Assembly: GCA_902796905.1 (NCBI GenBank)
Contig: CADBQU010000028.1
Span: 1-46,827 of the forward strand
Length of the DNA: 46,827 nucleotides
Direction of reading: 5' to 3'
From: Oscillospiraceae bacterium
GTDB taxonomy: Bacteria > Bacillota > Clostridia > Oscillospirales > Acutalibacteraceae
The number at the start of each line of letters is the position of its first letter. Position 1 is the first letter of the stretch. The notes under the pieces are model-generated. The model was not told the origin of the DNA and did not search any database. It saw only the letters and a program-made list of their open reading frames with translations. Positions 9,816 through 18,350 of this stretch are shown piece after piece. The position numbers and the translations under genes were made by a program.

Positions 9816-10124
9816 ATGGGCAAAACGTTTGATTTAATATATGAAGCGGTTAAAAAAATTCCAAAAGGCAAAGTGGCAACATACGGTCAAATTGCCCTTA
9901 TGGCAGGAAACCCACGACTTTCAAGAGTGGTAGGTTATGCTTTGCACGTTAATCCCAATCCAAATGAAATTCCCTGCCACAGGGTAGTAAACAGATTTGG
10001 CGAAGTATCTTCCGCATTTGCTTTCGGCGGCGAAAATATGCAAAAGCAATTGTTGATTTCGGAAGGTGTAAAATTTACCAAAGACGGAAAAGTAGATTTG
10101 GAAAAATACAGATATAAAGCTTAA
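9816..10124 (+). CDS. MGMT-family DNA-binding/methyltransferase-like protein
   Basis: This 102-residue protein is only the C-terminal DNA-binding and active-site domain of O6-alkylguanine-DNA alkyltransferase. It has GKVATYGQIA (18-27), the helix-turn-helix region PRLSRVVGYAL, and the IPCHRVV motif with C54. Known alkyltransferase-like (Atl) proteins have tryptophan in place of that cysteine, so this short protein could still accept an alkyl group, although the N-terminal domain of Ogt/Ada is missing. It would repair or flag alkylated guanine in DNA. A TATAAT at 9722-9727 with a weak -35 (TTTATT) may be its promoter. The ribosome binding site is GGAGG. The following gene starts 110 bases later. 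Confidence 0.85.
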   Translation: MGKTFDLIYEAVKKIPKGKVATYGQIALMAGNPRLSRVVGYALHVNPNPNEIPCHRVVNRFGEVSSAFAFGGENMQKQLLISEGVKFTKDGKVDLEKYRYKA

Positions 10125-10243
10125 ATAAAAAGTTTTTTAAAGTGCTGACAAAAATAAAATTGCTTGAAAAAATCACTTAAAAAATCACTCAAAAAAGTAA
10201 TTTTGCCGGACGAGTAGGCATATTATTTTTAGGGGTGATTTTT

Positions 10244-11284
10244 TTGGAAAGAGAATTAGCACAAACAAATAAGCCGTATGCGTTAAATGTTGTAGAAACA
10301 TTTAACGGTCAAAAAGAAAACAACGGTTTAGAACCAAACAACAGCAATAATATTATTAATACAAATACATCTGCAAATACAGCCGATAACAATATAAAAA
10401 ACGATAATATAAAAAACGATTTTGAAAAAATACAAAACGAATATAATAATATTGATGAAAATGCGGCTGAAGATAACGAAAACGGAGATATTTATAAAAA
10501 CGGCGAACATACCGTATTTGGTTTTAAAAGGGTAGAAAATAATAAACTTTCCATAATTACCGTTCAATTTATTTTTTGTATATTAACCGTAATTTTTATT
10601 TTCAGTTTAAAGGTTTTAACCCCAAAAACTTTTTTACAGGTAAAAGACTGGTACAAAATAAACGTAAAAGACCATACTTCCGTAAACCAAATAATAAACG
10701 CAAAGCAAGGGAACAACAAAAACAAAGAATTAACCGCAAGCAGTAATAAAAGCAATGAAAGCAATAAAAACAATAAAAACAAAAACACAAGCTCTTACAG
10801 CGGTAACAGCAGCTTTGAAGAAAAGCAGAGCAATGCCGAAAATGTTACCGAAACGCTTACGGTAAACAATTATTATTCTGAAAATTCCGCTTTTAAAAAC
10901 AGTTTTGATTTCCCGCTTAAAAGCTATGTTATAACTTCTTTGTTCGGCTCGCGTTCCGACCCGTTTACAAGTAATAATGCGCATCATTCGGGTATAGATT
11001 TGGCGGCGGATGAAAAAAGTGAAATTTATTCTGTTTTGGAAGGAGAAGCCGAAGTAAAAAAAGATGAATTTTACGGAAATTATGTTATAATAAAACACAG
11101 CGATACTTTAAGCACGTTATACGGTCATTGCAGTGAAATTATTGTAAAGAGCGGACAAAAGGTTAAAAAAGGCGATAAAATAGCTTTGGTTGGCTCTACA
11201 GGCAGGTCTACCGGTCCGCATTTGCATTTTGAAATTATTTTAAACGGAGAAAGAGTTAATCCGCAAAATTATATTAATTTTTAA
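10244..11284 (+). CDS. SpoIVFA-like membrane-anchored M23 peptidase
   Basis: The 346-residue protein has an Asn-rich, disordered N-terminal segment (about 20-90), one membrane helix (about 103-124), a second Asn/Lys/Ser-rich linker (155-205) and a C-terminal M23/LytM domain (about 225-346). The metal and catalytic residues look complete: H248 and D252 in HSGID, H295 in YGHCS, and H326/H328 in PHLHFE. Its position directly before a SpoIVFB-like site-2 protease suggests it is the SpoIVFA equivalent, which in Bacillus subtilis holds SpoIVFB inactive in the mother-cell membrane. A cell-wall hydrolase role is also possible. I choose TTG at 10244 because AGGGGTGA (10231-10238) sits five to six bases upstream; a GTG at 10235 would lie within that ribosome binding site. 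Confidence 0.75.
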   Translation: MERELAQTNKPYALNVVETFNGQKENNGLEPNNSNNIINTNTSANTADNNIKNDNIKNDFEKIQNEYNNIDENAAEDNENGDIYKNGEHTVFGFKRVENNKLSIITVQFIFCILTVIFIFSLKVLTPKTFLQVKDWYKINVKDHTSVNQIINAKQGNNKNKELTASSNKSNESNKNNKNKNTSSYSGNSSFEEKQSNAENVTETLTVNNYYSENSAFKNSFDFPLKSYVITSLFGSRSDPFTSNNAHHSGIDLAADEKSEIYSVLEGEAEVKKDEFYGNYVIIKHSDTLSTLYGHCSEIIVKSGQKVKKGDKIALVGSTGRSTGPHLHFEIILNGERVNPQNYINF

Positions 11285-11455
11285 ATACAGTAAATATAAC
11301 AGTGAATATAATTATAACCGTTAATATAACTGACTGTTAACTGCCGATGTTACTACAGCAATATTAGTATAACAATAACTATGGCTTTAATTTTTTATAT
11401 AAAAAGGTTAACTGTACTGTTATAAAATAAATTTAAAAATAAAAATACATAAAAT

Positions 11456-12061
11456 ATGGGCTTTAAACTTTTTAACATTGAATTTTATTTTTCTTATTTT
11501 TGGTTTTGCTTTTTAGCGCTTATATTTATTACAGATAAAACAGGTTTGGCTTATTTAATTTTTTTGGCGGCTTTTTTGCACGAGGCGGGTCATTTAATTG
11601 CCATGTGCTTATTAAAAAGTAAACCCAAAAGTATAAAATTCGGTTTGGGTTCAATTAATATATACGGCAATGTTTCTTTTTGTGATTTTCACGATTTTTT
11701 AATTGAATTTTCGGGACCGCTTTTAAATTTTATTTTTTTCTTAGGTTTTTTACTTATATTCAAAATAGTTAAATATAAAATTTTAATTTATTTTTCGGCG
11801 GTAAATTTAATTTTTTGCTGTTTTAATTTGTTGCCCGTTTTAAATTTAGACGGCGGAGATATTTTAAAATTTATTTTAAATAAGTTTTTATCGGTGCGTA
11901 TTTGTGATATAATATTAAAAACATTAACTGTTTTAATTTTAACGGCATTTATATTTTACGGTTTTTATGCTTGTTTTAAAAGCAGTAATTACGGCATAGT
12001 TATTACGGGAATATATTTATTAATAATTGCCGTTTTAACGGAAAATAAGAAAAAACGGTAA
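11456..12061 (+). CDS. SpoIVFB-like M50 site-2 protease
   Basis: The 201-residue polytopic membrane protein has the zinc protease motif HEAGH (H42, E43, H46) and the second family motif NLLPVLNLDGG (124-134, D132 as third zinc ligand). Both are in membrane segments, as in SpoIVFB and related S2P proteases. There is no CBS or PDZ domain. In sporulating bacteria this enzyme cuts the pro-sequence of sigma-K in the mother cell. The gene lies 171 bases after the SpoIVFA-like gene and before the TIGR03960-type radical SAM gene, an order common in Clostridia. No ribosome binding site is visible before the ATG, and an in-frame stop lies just upstream, so the start cannot be further 5'. Substrate is inferred only. 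Confidence 0.8.
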   Translation: MGFKLFNIEFYFSYFWFCFLALIFITDKTGLAYLIFLAAFLHEAGHLIAMCLLKSKPKSIKFGLGSINIYGNVSFCDFHDFLIEFSGPLLNFIFFLGFLLIFKIVKYKILIYFSAVNLIFCCFNLLPVLNLDGGDILKFILNKFLSVRICDIILKTLTVLILTAFIFYGFYACFKSSNYGIVITGIYLLIIAVLTENKKKR

Positions 12062-12067
12062 TAAATA

Positions 12068-12157
12068 AGGGCGAAAGCCCTCCTAAAACAGATACTGTTT
12101 TTAAGAACAAAAGCTTTGCTTTTGTTAAAGCCCTAAAGGGCTTTGGGCTTTCGCCCT
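12068..12157. repeat. Structured repeat element, copy 1 (cruciform with three inner hairpins)
   Basis: A perfect 13-bp inverted repeat, AGGGCGAAAGCCC (12068-12080) and GGGCTTTCGCCCT (12145-12157), encloses three hairpins: AAAACAG/CTGTTTT (12085-12101), AACAAAAGC/GCTTTTGTT (12106-12126) and AAAGCCC/GGGCTTT (12127-12144). The same architecture recurs, inverted, at 40983-41075. It fills the gap between the SpoIVFB-like gene and the radical SAM gene. Confidence 0.85.
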
Positions 12158-12225
12158 GTATTTTACAGTAAAAAACAAGCATTGAAAAACAAAAAAGAAG
12201 TTTAAAACGGATTGAGGTTTAAAAT

Positions 12226-14082
12226 TTGGAAGAAAGAAAATTTGAACAATTGCTTTTATCGGTGCAAAAACCGGGAAGATATTCCGGCGGAGAAGACGGC
12301 AGTATAATAAAAGACAAAGAAAACAAAATAAGGTTTGCAATGTGTTTTCCGGATACATACGAAATAGGAATGTCTCATTTGGGCGTAAAAATACTTTATT
12401 CTTTGCTAAACTCAAGAGAAGATGTTTGGTGTGAAAGAGTATATGCTCCGTGGATAGATTTTGAAGAAGTGATGATAAAAAATAACATTCCTCTTTTTGC
12501 GCTTGAAAGCAGAGATGAACTTAAAAAATTTGATATTATAGGTTTTTCCATACTTTACGAAATGTGTTTTACCAATATATTAAATATACTTAAGCTAAGC
12601 AATATTCCTTTGCTTTCAAAAGAAAGAACAAGTCTTTCACCTTTGGTGGTAGCCGGCGGACCGTGTACCTGTAACAGTGAACCTATGGCAGATTTTATAG
12701 ATTTGTTTATGATAGGCGAAGGCGAAGAAGTTATAAACGAACTTATAGATTTGTATAAAGAAAGCAAAAAATCAAATTTATCAAAAGAAGAATTTTTAAT
12801 AAAGGCGGCAAAAATAGAGGGAATTTATGTTCCTTCGCTTTACGAGGCGGAATATAACGAAAACGGAACCGTAAAAAGATATATTCCCAAAAACGGAGCG
12901 CCTAAAACCGTTAAAAAAAGAATTATTAAAAATATGGATGAAAGCTATTACCCCAAAAAATTTGTTGTGCCGTATACAGAAATAGTGCACGACAGAGCCG
13001 TAGAAGAAATTTTTAGGGGTTGTATACGGGGCTGCAGGTTTTGTCAGGCGGGATTTATTTACCGCCCGGTAAGAGAAAAAAGCATAGATACCGTTTTAGA
13101 GCAATCTAAAGCTTTGTGTGAAAGTACGGGATATGAAGAAATGTCGCTTTTATCTTTAAGTACCAGCGATTACAGTAATATTGAATGTATGCTTGAAAAG
13201 CTTTTGGAATATACCGATAAAAACCAAATAAGCTTATCGTTACCTTCTTTAAGAATAGATAATTTTAGCAAAGAACTGGTAGAAAAGGTAAGCACGGTAA
13301 GGAAAACAGGTTTAACGTTTGCTCCCGAAGCGGGAACCCAAAGACTAAGAAACGTAATTAATAAAAATATAAACGAAGAAGAAATTTTTAAAGCTTGCAA
13401 AACGGCTTTCGGTCAGGGCTATTTAAATGTTAAACTTTATTTTATGTTGGGACTTCCGTTTGAAACGGATGAAGATATAATAGGCATTGCAAAATTAGGA
13501 GAAGAAATTTTAAATCTTTATTATAAAAACGAAAACAGACCTAAAGGGAAAAGCCCAAGCATTACCATAAGTGTTTCTTGCTTTATACCAAAACCGTTTA
13601 CGCCTTTTCAGTTTCATCCGCAAAATACCGAAGCAGAGCTTATTCGTAAGCAGGAGCTTTTGGTTAAAAGCGTAAAATCAAAAAAAATAAATGTAAAATG
13701 GCACGACAGTTCAACTTCGTTTTTGGAAGCTATTTTTGCCAAAGGGGACAGGCGTTTGGGCAAAGTTATATTAAACGCTTTTAATCACGGAGCAAAAATG
13801 GACAGCTGGGGAGAGTGCTTTAACAAAGAAATTTGGCTTAATGCATTTAAAGAAGAAAATATAAATCCTGATTTTTATGCATATCGAGAAATTGATTATA
13901 ATGAAGTTTTGCCTTGGGATGTTATTGATATAGGGGTAAAAAAAGAATTTTTAATATCGGAAAACGAAAAAGCCAAACAAGCCTTAACCACAAAAAATTG
14001 TAAAGAAAAATGTTCCGACTGCGGAGCATTGTGCTACAAAAGCGGTATATGTTTAAATAAAAGAACAAAAAGCAATACATAA
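12226..14082 (+). CDS. B12-binding-type radical SAM protein (TIGR03960-like)
   Basis: The 618-residue protein has an N-terminal cobalamin-binding-like Rossmann region (about 30-170, with FPDTYEIGMSHLGVKILY and VVAGGPCTCNSEPMADFIDLF-type segments), then the radical SAM core with the CxxxCxxC cluster motif C266, C270, C273 in FRGCIRGCRFCQAG. A Cys-rich tail near the C-terminus (NCKEKCSDCGALC) may bind another metal. The family is widespread in Clostridia beside a DUF2344 partner, usually near ribonuclease G and rplU; its reaction is not firmly known to me. The start is a TTG at 12226, with GAGGTT (12214-12219) well placed. The partner gene follows after 25 bases. Confidence 0.88.
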   Translation: MEERKFEQLLLSVQKPGRYSGGEDGSIIKDKENKIRFAMCFPDTYEIGMSHLGVKILYSLLNSREDVWCERVYAPWIDFEEVMIKNNIPLFALESRDELKKFDIIGFSILYEMCFTNILNILKLSNIPLLSKERTSLSPLVVAGGPCTCNSEPMADFIDLFMIGEGEEVINELIDLYKESKKSNLSKEEFLIKAAKIEGIYVPSLYEAEYNENGTVKRYIPKNGAPKTVKKRIIKNMDESYYPKKFVVPYTEIVHDRAVEEIFRGCIRGCRFCQAGFIYRPVREKSIDTVLEQSKALCESTGYEEMSLLSLSTSDYSNIECMLEKLLEYTDKNQISLSLPSLRIDNFSKELVEKVSTVRKTGLTFAPEAGTQRLRNVINKNINEEEIFKACKTAFGQGYLNVKLYFMLGLPFETDEDIIGIAKLGEEILNLYYKNENRPKGKSPSITISVSCFIPKPFTPFQFHPQNTEAELIRKQELLVKSVKSKKINVKWHDSSTSFLEAIFAKGDRRLGKVILNAFNHGAKMDSWGECFNKEIWLNAFKEENINPDFYAYREIDYNEVLPWDVIDIGVKKEFLISENEKAKQALTTKNCKEKCSDCGALCYKSGICLNKRTKSNT

Positions 14083-14107
14083 ACATTAAAATTAAGTGGG
14101 TTTAATT

Positions 14108-14770
14108 ATGGTTGAAATTACAGATATCAGAATTATATATAAAAAATTAGGGAAAATGAAATTTGTTTCTCATTTGGATATGAACAGGTTTTTTACCAGA
14201 ATGTTAAGAAAAACAAAGCTTCCTATTTGGTATACCGAGGGCTTTAATAAAAGGGTATACGTTAATTTTGCTTTACCGCTTTCTTTAGGTTACGAAAGTT
14301 TATATGAAGTTATGGATTTCAGAATAACGCAAAATACAGAACTTTCGGTTATAGAGGAAAAATTGAAAGAGGTTTTGCCGGAGAGCATAGTTTTAATTAA
14401 AGCGGTTTATCCGAAAATGAAGAGCAAGGAAATTGCTTCTGCGGTTTACAATATAAAATTTTATGATGTAAATTTAACGGAATCAATAAAAAAATTGCTG
14501 GAACAAGAACAACTGTTAACACTTAAAAAAACAAAAAAAGGAATAAAAGAAATAGATTTAAAACCGAATATTTTAAAATATGAGGTAAATAAAGAAAATG
14601 GAAATACCGTGTTAATGTTAAAGCTGCCGGCAGGCAATACTTTAAATATTAATCCTTCGCTTATTACAGATATAATTTTAAAAGAATGCGCCGACGGCAG
14701 CAATAACGATATTTGTTATTCCGTAACAAGAACCGTTTTGCTAAACGAAAAAGACGAAGTTTTTATTTAA
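14108..14770 (+). CDS. Radical SAM-associated DUF2344 protein (TIGR03936-like)
   Basis: The 220-residue protein has the family opening IRIIYKKLGKMKFVSHLDMNRFFTRMLRK and the following PIWYTEGFNKRVYVNFALPL segment. Proteins of this family are either fused to, or encoded directly after, the radical SAM protein of the preceding gene, so the two very likely act together. No catalytic residues are obvious. A GTG at 14096 is in frame but lies in the AGTGGG ribosome binding site (14095-14100) of the ATG at 14108, which I prefer. In many Clostridia ribonuclease G and rplU come next; here the order breaks and rplS follows. Confidence 0.85.
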   Translation: MVEITDIRIIYKKLGKMKFVSHLDMNRFFTRMLRKTKLPIWYTEGFNKRVYVNFALPLSLGYESLYEVMDFRITQNTELSVIEEKLKEVLPESIVLIKAVYPKMKSKEIASAVYNIKFYDVNLTESIKKLLEQEQLLTLKKTKKGIKEIDLKPNILKYEVNKENGNTVLMLKLPAGNTLNINPSLITDIILKECADGSNNDICYSVTRTVLLNEKDEVFI

Positions 14771-14858
14771 TTTTTTTATTTTTACACCAATTAAGTTAAA
14801 GTTATTAAAAACACTGTTAAAAATCTTTTAAAAAGATAATAAAAAGTTAAAATTTCTC

Positions 14859-14887
14859 TTGATTTTTAAACCGATATATGATATTAT
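14859..14887 (+). promoter_or_regulatory. Promoter of rplS
   Basis: TTGATT (14859-14864), a 17-bp spacer and TATTAT (14882-14887). Transcription would start near 14894, at the 5' end of the structured leader. Confidence 0.65.
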
Positions 14888-14893
14888 ATTTAG

Positions 14894-14990
14894 GCATTTG
14901 ATTTCACCCTTTCCTTAAAGGGTGGTTTCATTGCCGTTTTATACGACTTTGAAGCGGACGGTCCTCTGGCAAATGTTTGCTTTGTTATTT
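14894..14990 (+). ncRNA. Putative ribosomal protein L19 leader
   Basis: The transcript between the promoter and rplS can form CACCCTTT-CCTT-AAAGGGTG (near 14908-14928) inside a GGCA/TGCC closing stem, followed by a conserved-looking GAAGCGGACGGTCC stretch and the hairpin GCAAA-TG-TTTGC. A leader of this kind before rplS is known in low-GC Gram-positives and is thought to mediate autoregulation by L19. Assignment rests on position and structure, not on a covariance search. Confidence 0.6.
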
Positions 14991-15062
14991 AGTTTTTATT
15001 AAATTACAATTAAAACTTTTTTGTGTTAAGAACGTCTTTTAAAAATTAAGGAGGAAAATTTA

Positions 15063-15407
15063 ATGGATGCTTTAAAAAACATTGTTTCGGCAAACTTAAA
15101 AGAAAATGTGCCGGAAATCAAAATCGGTTCTACCGTTCGCGTACATGTTAAAATTCGTGAAGGCGAAAGAGAAAGAATACAGGTTTTTGAAGGAACGGTA
15201 ATTGCCCGCAATAACAGCGGAATAAGCGAAACCTTCACAGTTCGTCGTATTTCTTACGGCGTTGGTGTTGAACGTGTGTTCCCGGTTCATTCTCCCAATG
15301 TAGAGAAGGTTGAAATTATTAGAAACGGACGCATTCGCAGAGCTAAGCTTTATTATTTACGCGATCGCGTTGGTAAAGCAGCAAAAGTTAAAGAACAAAT
15401 TAAATAG
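15063..15407 (+). CDS. rplS: 50S ribosomal protein L19
   Basis: L19 lies at the interface of the two ribosomal subunits. The 114-residue protein has the expected [28 protein letters not shown] core, [17 protein letters not shown] and [31 protein letters not shown], and is full length. AAGGAGGAAAA lies before the ATG. It has its own promoter, leader and terminator, so it is transcribed alone, without the rpsP-rimM-trmD genes that often precede it. Confidence 0.98.
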   Translation: MDALKNIVSANLKENVPEIKIGSTVRVHVKIREGERERIQVFEGTVIARNNSGISETFTVRRISYGVGVERVFPVHSPNVEKVEIIRNGRIRRAKLYYLRDRVGKAAKVKEQIK

Positions 15408-15411
15408 CCAT

Positions 15412-15440
15412 AAAGGGGACTTTTACGAGTCCTCTTTTTG
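15412..15440 (+). terminator. Intrinsic terminator after rplS
   Basis: AGGGGACT (15414-15421) pairs with AGTCCTCT (15428-15435) with one G-T pair, followed by TTTT. It begins a few bases after the stop codon. Confidence 0.8.
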
Positions 15441-15559
15441 CATTTTAAAGAACTAAAAGAATTATTATAAAAGCTTATAATTTTTTATGGTTGATACAAA
15501 AAATATTTAAACATTTAAAAGTTAATATATTTTTTTTCTTTAAAATAATTATTTAATAT

Positions 15560-15588
15560 TTGAAATTTTAACAAATATATATTAAAAT
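15560..15588 (+). promoter_or_regulatory. Promoter of lepB-rbgA
   Basis: TTGAAA (15560-15565), a 17-bp spacer and TAAAAT (15583-15588). The start site would be near 15595, just before the ribosome binding site GGCGG. Confidence 0.6.
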
Positions 15589-15612
15589 ATACTTGCAAAA
15601 GGCGGCGGAAAA

Positions 15613-16230
15613 ATGGAAGAAAAAAATATCGAGGCACAAAATACCGAAGTACAAAGTAAATCCAAAATAGCCAACATTTATGAATGGCTGGATATTTTTG
15701 TATCTTCCATACTTATTGTTGTTTTGCTTTTTACCTTTGTTTTCAGAATTGTAAGCATAAGCGGAGATTCTATGAATGATACGCTTATAGACGGCGAAAG
15801 GGTTATAATTACAAATATGTTTTATACACCTAAAAAGGGAGATATAGTTGTTTTATCCAGAAATATGGATAACAGCATAAGCGACGAGGTTTACAAACAA
15901 CCTATAATTAAAAGGGTTATTGCTACGGCCGGGCAAACTGTTAATATTGATTTTGAATCCGGCCAGGTTTATGTAGACGGACTTTTACAGGATGAACCGT
16001 ATATAAAAAACTATGTACTTAACCATTATTCTACCACAAACGAATACGACGTTAAATTTCCTTTAACGGTTAAAGAAAATTGTATATTTGTTTTAGGCGA
16101 TAACCGAAGAGTATCGTTAGACAGCCGTTCGTCTCAAATAGGGGAAGACGGGCAAATAAACGTTAAGTATGTATTGGGACATACAATATGCAGAATATAT
16201 CCTTTTAATAAAATCGGAGCGGTAAAGTAA
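15613..16230 (+). CDS. lepB: Signal peptidase I
   Basis: The enzyme removes signal peptides from exported proteins at the outer face of the membrane. The 205-residue protein has one N-terminal membrane helix (about 26-46), the catalytic serine S53 in SISGDSM, the general-base lysine K100 in IIKRVIATAGQ, and the GDNRRVSLDSR box near the C-terminus. This is the single-helix Gram-positive (SipS) type. The stop codon overlaps the start of rbgA by one base (TAATG), so the two are translationally coupled. The order rplS-lepB-rbgA-rnhB is standard in Clostridia. Confidence 0.96.
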   Translation: MEEKNIEAQNTEVQSKSKIANIYEWLDIFVSSILIVVLLFTFVFRIVSISGDSMNDTLIDGERVIITNMFYTPKKGDIVVLSRNMDNSISDEVYKQPIIKRVIATAGQTVNIDFESGQVYVDGLLQDEPYIKNYVLNHYSTTNEYDVKFPLTVKENCIFVLGDNRRVSLDSRSSQIGEDGQINVKYVLGHTICRIYPFNKIGAVK

Positions 16231-17096
16231 TGGGAGAACAGCACAAAGTTATACAGTGGTTTCCGGGGCACATGGCAAAAACCAAACGCAAAATAATTGA
16301 AAGCTTAAAGTTGGTGGACGCCGTAGCGGAAATTAGGGATGCCCGAATTCCTATTTCAAGCGAAAATCCCGACATATTGGAAATTACCGCCAATAAACCC
16401 AGAATAATATTACTTAATAAAAGTGATTTGGCAGATAACGCAATAACCGAAAAATGGATAAATTACTACGCCGAAAAAGGTGTTAAAGCCATAGCTTTTG
16501 ACTGCAAAGGTAAAAACGGAATAAAAAACTTTAATTTGGGGTTAAAAGAAGTATTAAAAGAAAAAATAGAAAAAAACAAACAAAAGGGAATTAAAAAAGC
16601 CTTAAGAATAATGGTAGTAGGTATTCCCAATGTTGGAAAATCCTCTTTTATTAATTTATTGGCAGATAAAAAAGCAAAGGTTGAAAACCGACCCGGAGTT
16701 ACAAGAGGTAATCAGTGGTTTTCTGCCGGAAACGATTTGCTGTTGTTAGATACACCCGGCGTTTTATGGCCTAAATTTGAAGATGAAACGGTAGGAATGC
16801 ATTTGGCATTTACCGGTGCGGTTAAAGAATCGATTTTAAACACCGAAGAAATTGCTTTTTATTTAATAAAGTTTTTGTTAACCGATAATACTTATAAAGA
16901 AATGTTGGAAAAAAGATATTCTTTAACATTTAATTCGGATGATGACGCTTATGATATTATTTGCAGAATAGGCGCCAAAAGAGGAATGCTTGTAAAAGGC
17001 GGAAAAACCGATACCGAAAGGACTTCTAAAATGATTGCCGACGAATTCAAAGCGGGTATAATAGGCAAAATTTCCATAGAAGAACCTAAAGTTTAA
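16230..17096 (+). CDS. rbgA: Ribosome biogenesis GTPase RbgA (YlqF)
   Basis: RbgA acts late in 50S subunit assembly. The 288-residue protein is a circularly permuted GTPase: the G4 motif NKSD (63-66) comes before G1 GIPNVGKSS (131-139) and G3 DTPG (174-177). The N-terminal VIQWFPGHMAKTKR segment is characteristic of RbgA. The C-terminal RNA-binding (ANTAR-like) helical region is present (about 195-288). The ATG shares one base with the lepB stop. A 109-base AT-rich gap follows before rnhB. Confidence 0.97.
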   Translation: MGEQHKVIQWFPGHMAKTKRKIIESLKLVDAVAEIRDARIPISSENPDILEITANKPRIILLNKSDLADNAITEKWINYYAEKGVKAIAFDCKGKNGIKNFNLGLKEVLKEKIEKNKQKGIKKALRIMVVGIPNVGKSSFINLLADKKAKVENRPGVTRGNQWFSAGNDLLLLDTPGVLWPKFEDETVGMHLAFTGAVKESILNTEEIAFYLIKFLLTDNTYKEMLEKRYSLTFNSDDDAYDIICRIGAKRGMLVKGGKTDTERTSKMIADEFKAGIIGKISIEEPKV

Positions 17097-17205
17097 TTTT
17101 TGATTTAATTTTGCAAATAAAACATATATTTATATATTTGTAAATTTGTATATTTTTATTATTTATTAACAAATTTTTATTTTAGCTTTGGTTAGGGTGT
17201 TAAAA

Positions 17206-17802
17206 ATGCCGGATTATTTATACGAAGATAACGCAGAGGCCAAGGGCTATAAATATATTTGCGGTGTTGACGAAGCGGGAAGAGGTCCTTTGGCAGGTCC
17301 GGTTTGCGTCGCAGCGGTTATATTGCCCAAAGGGCTTATTATAGAAGGTTTAAACGACAGCAAAAAAATTTCCGAAAAACGAAGAGAACAGCTTTTTGAT
17401 ATTATAAAAGAAAAAGCTTTGGATTATTCGGTTGCTTTTGCAAGTGTGGAAGAAATAGAAAAGCTTAACATTTTAAATGCTTCAATGGAGGCTATGAAAA
17501 GGGCTGTTGAAGGTTTAAAAATTGCCGATTATGCTTTGATAGACGGAAACCGAAAACCTGATTTAAAAATAGAATGCGAAACAATAGTAAAAGGCGACGG
17601 AGCTTCGTGTTCTATTGCCGCCGCATCTATTTTGGCAAAGGTTACAAGGGACAGGCTTATAAAAGAATTAGATAAAGAATATCCGCAGTATAATTTTAAA
17701 AAACATAAAGGTTACGGAACAAAAGAGCATATAGAAAACATAAAAAAATACGGACCTTGTAAAATACACAGACCAAGCTTTTTAAAAAACATATTAAAAT
17801 AA
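17206..17802 (+). CDS. rnhB: Ribonuclease HII
   Basis: RNase HII cuts RNA in RNA-DNA hybrids and single ribonucleotides in DNA. The 198-residue protein has [14 protein letters not shown] with D22 and E23, D113 in ALIDGN, and D130 in VKGDG, as expected for the acidic active site. It ends with the HKGYGTKEH segment typical of the family. A TTG at 17188 is in frame, but AGGGTG (17194-17199) is spaced six bases from the ATG at 17206, which I prefer. yraN follows in the same direction after 67 bases. Confidence 0.96.
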   Translation: MPDYLYEDNAEAKGYKYICGVDEAGRGPLAGPVCVAAVILPKGLIIEGLNDSKKISEKRREQLFDIIKEKALDYSVAFASVEEIEKLNILNASMEAMKRAVEGLKIADYALIDGNRKPDLKIECETIVKGDGASCSIAAASILAKVTRDRLIKELDKEYPQYNFKKHKGYGTKEHIENIKKYGPCKIHRPSFLKNILK

Positions 17803-17869
17803 AAAACAAAAACCATAAAAATATAAAAGTAAGAGATATAAAAAAATAACGGAATAAGAGTTTTTAAAT

Positions 17870-18241
17870 ATGAAAATGCGAAATCAAACCGTAGGATTTA
17901 TGGGTGAAGAGCTAGCAGCGGATTATTATATAAACAACGGATATTTTATTGCCGAAAGGAACTATGTTTTTAACCACGGAGAAATAGATATAATAGCCGA
18001 AAATGAAACGGAAATAGTATTTGTCGAAGTAAAAACACGAAAATACAGCGAAGGCCGTAATCCGAGAGAGGCTGTAGATACCCAAAAAATAATAAAGGTA
18101 AAATCTTGCGCCGAAAATTTTTTATTAAGAAGTCATTTAAAAAACTTTTTAAAGGTAAGATACGATATAGTAGAAGTAATATTGGATAAAAACGGCGGAT
18201 TCGGCGAGGTTGAAATAAATGTAATAAAAAATGCATTTTAA
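17870..18241 (+). CDS. yraN: YraN family (UPF0102) nuclease-like protein
   Basis: The 123-residue protein has the YraN signature: GEELAADYYINNGY at the N-terminus, then HGEIDII (E39, D40) and VFVEVKTRK (E53, K55), which together form a PD-(D/E)XK nuclease-like site. The biological role is not settled; the family is often next to rnhB, as here. Two in-frame ATG codons (17870 and 17876) are both possible starts. Full length for the family. Confidence 0.92.
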   Translation: MKMRNQTVGFMGEELAADYYINNGYFIAERNYVFNHGEIDIIAENETEIVFVEVKTRKYSEGRNPREAVDTQKIIKVKSCAENFLLRSHLKNFLKVRYDIVEVILDKNGGFGEVEINVIKNAF

Positions 18242-18350
18242 CTTTTATTTTTTTGTTTTTTAAAAATATTTTAAAGCAAAAAATTTAAAACACAAATATA
18301 TATTATTTTTTAATAAAAATAAGCAAAACAAAATACCGGGAGAAAAAAAT

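Noticed and set aside
10140..10243. Sigma-E type promoter before the SpoIVFA-like gene
   Set aside because: CATATTAT at 10219 resembles a sigma-E -10, but no acceptable -35 is present at the right distance, so I do not list it.
10318..10490. Asn-rich stretch as a frameshifted or non-coding region
   Set aside because: The frame is open from the membrane helix to the M23 domain and the ribosome binding site is good; Asn/Lys-rich linkers are common in AT-rich Clostridia.
12068..12157. The structured repeat as a CRISPR array, tRNA or ordinary terminator
   Set aside because: There are no repeated spacers, no tRNA features such as anticodon arm or T-loop, and no T-run after the outer stem.
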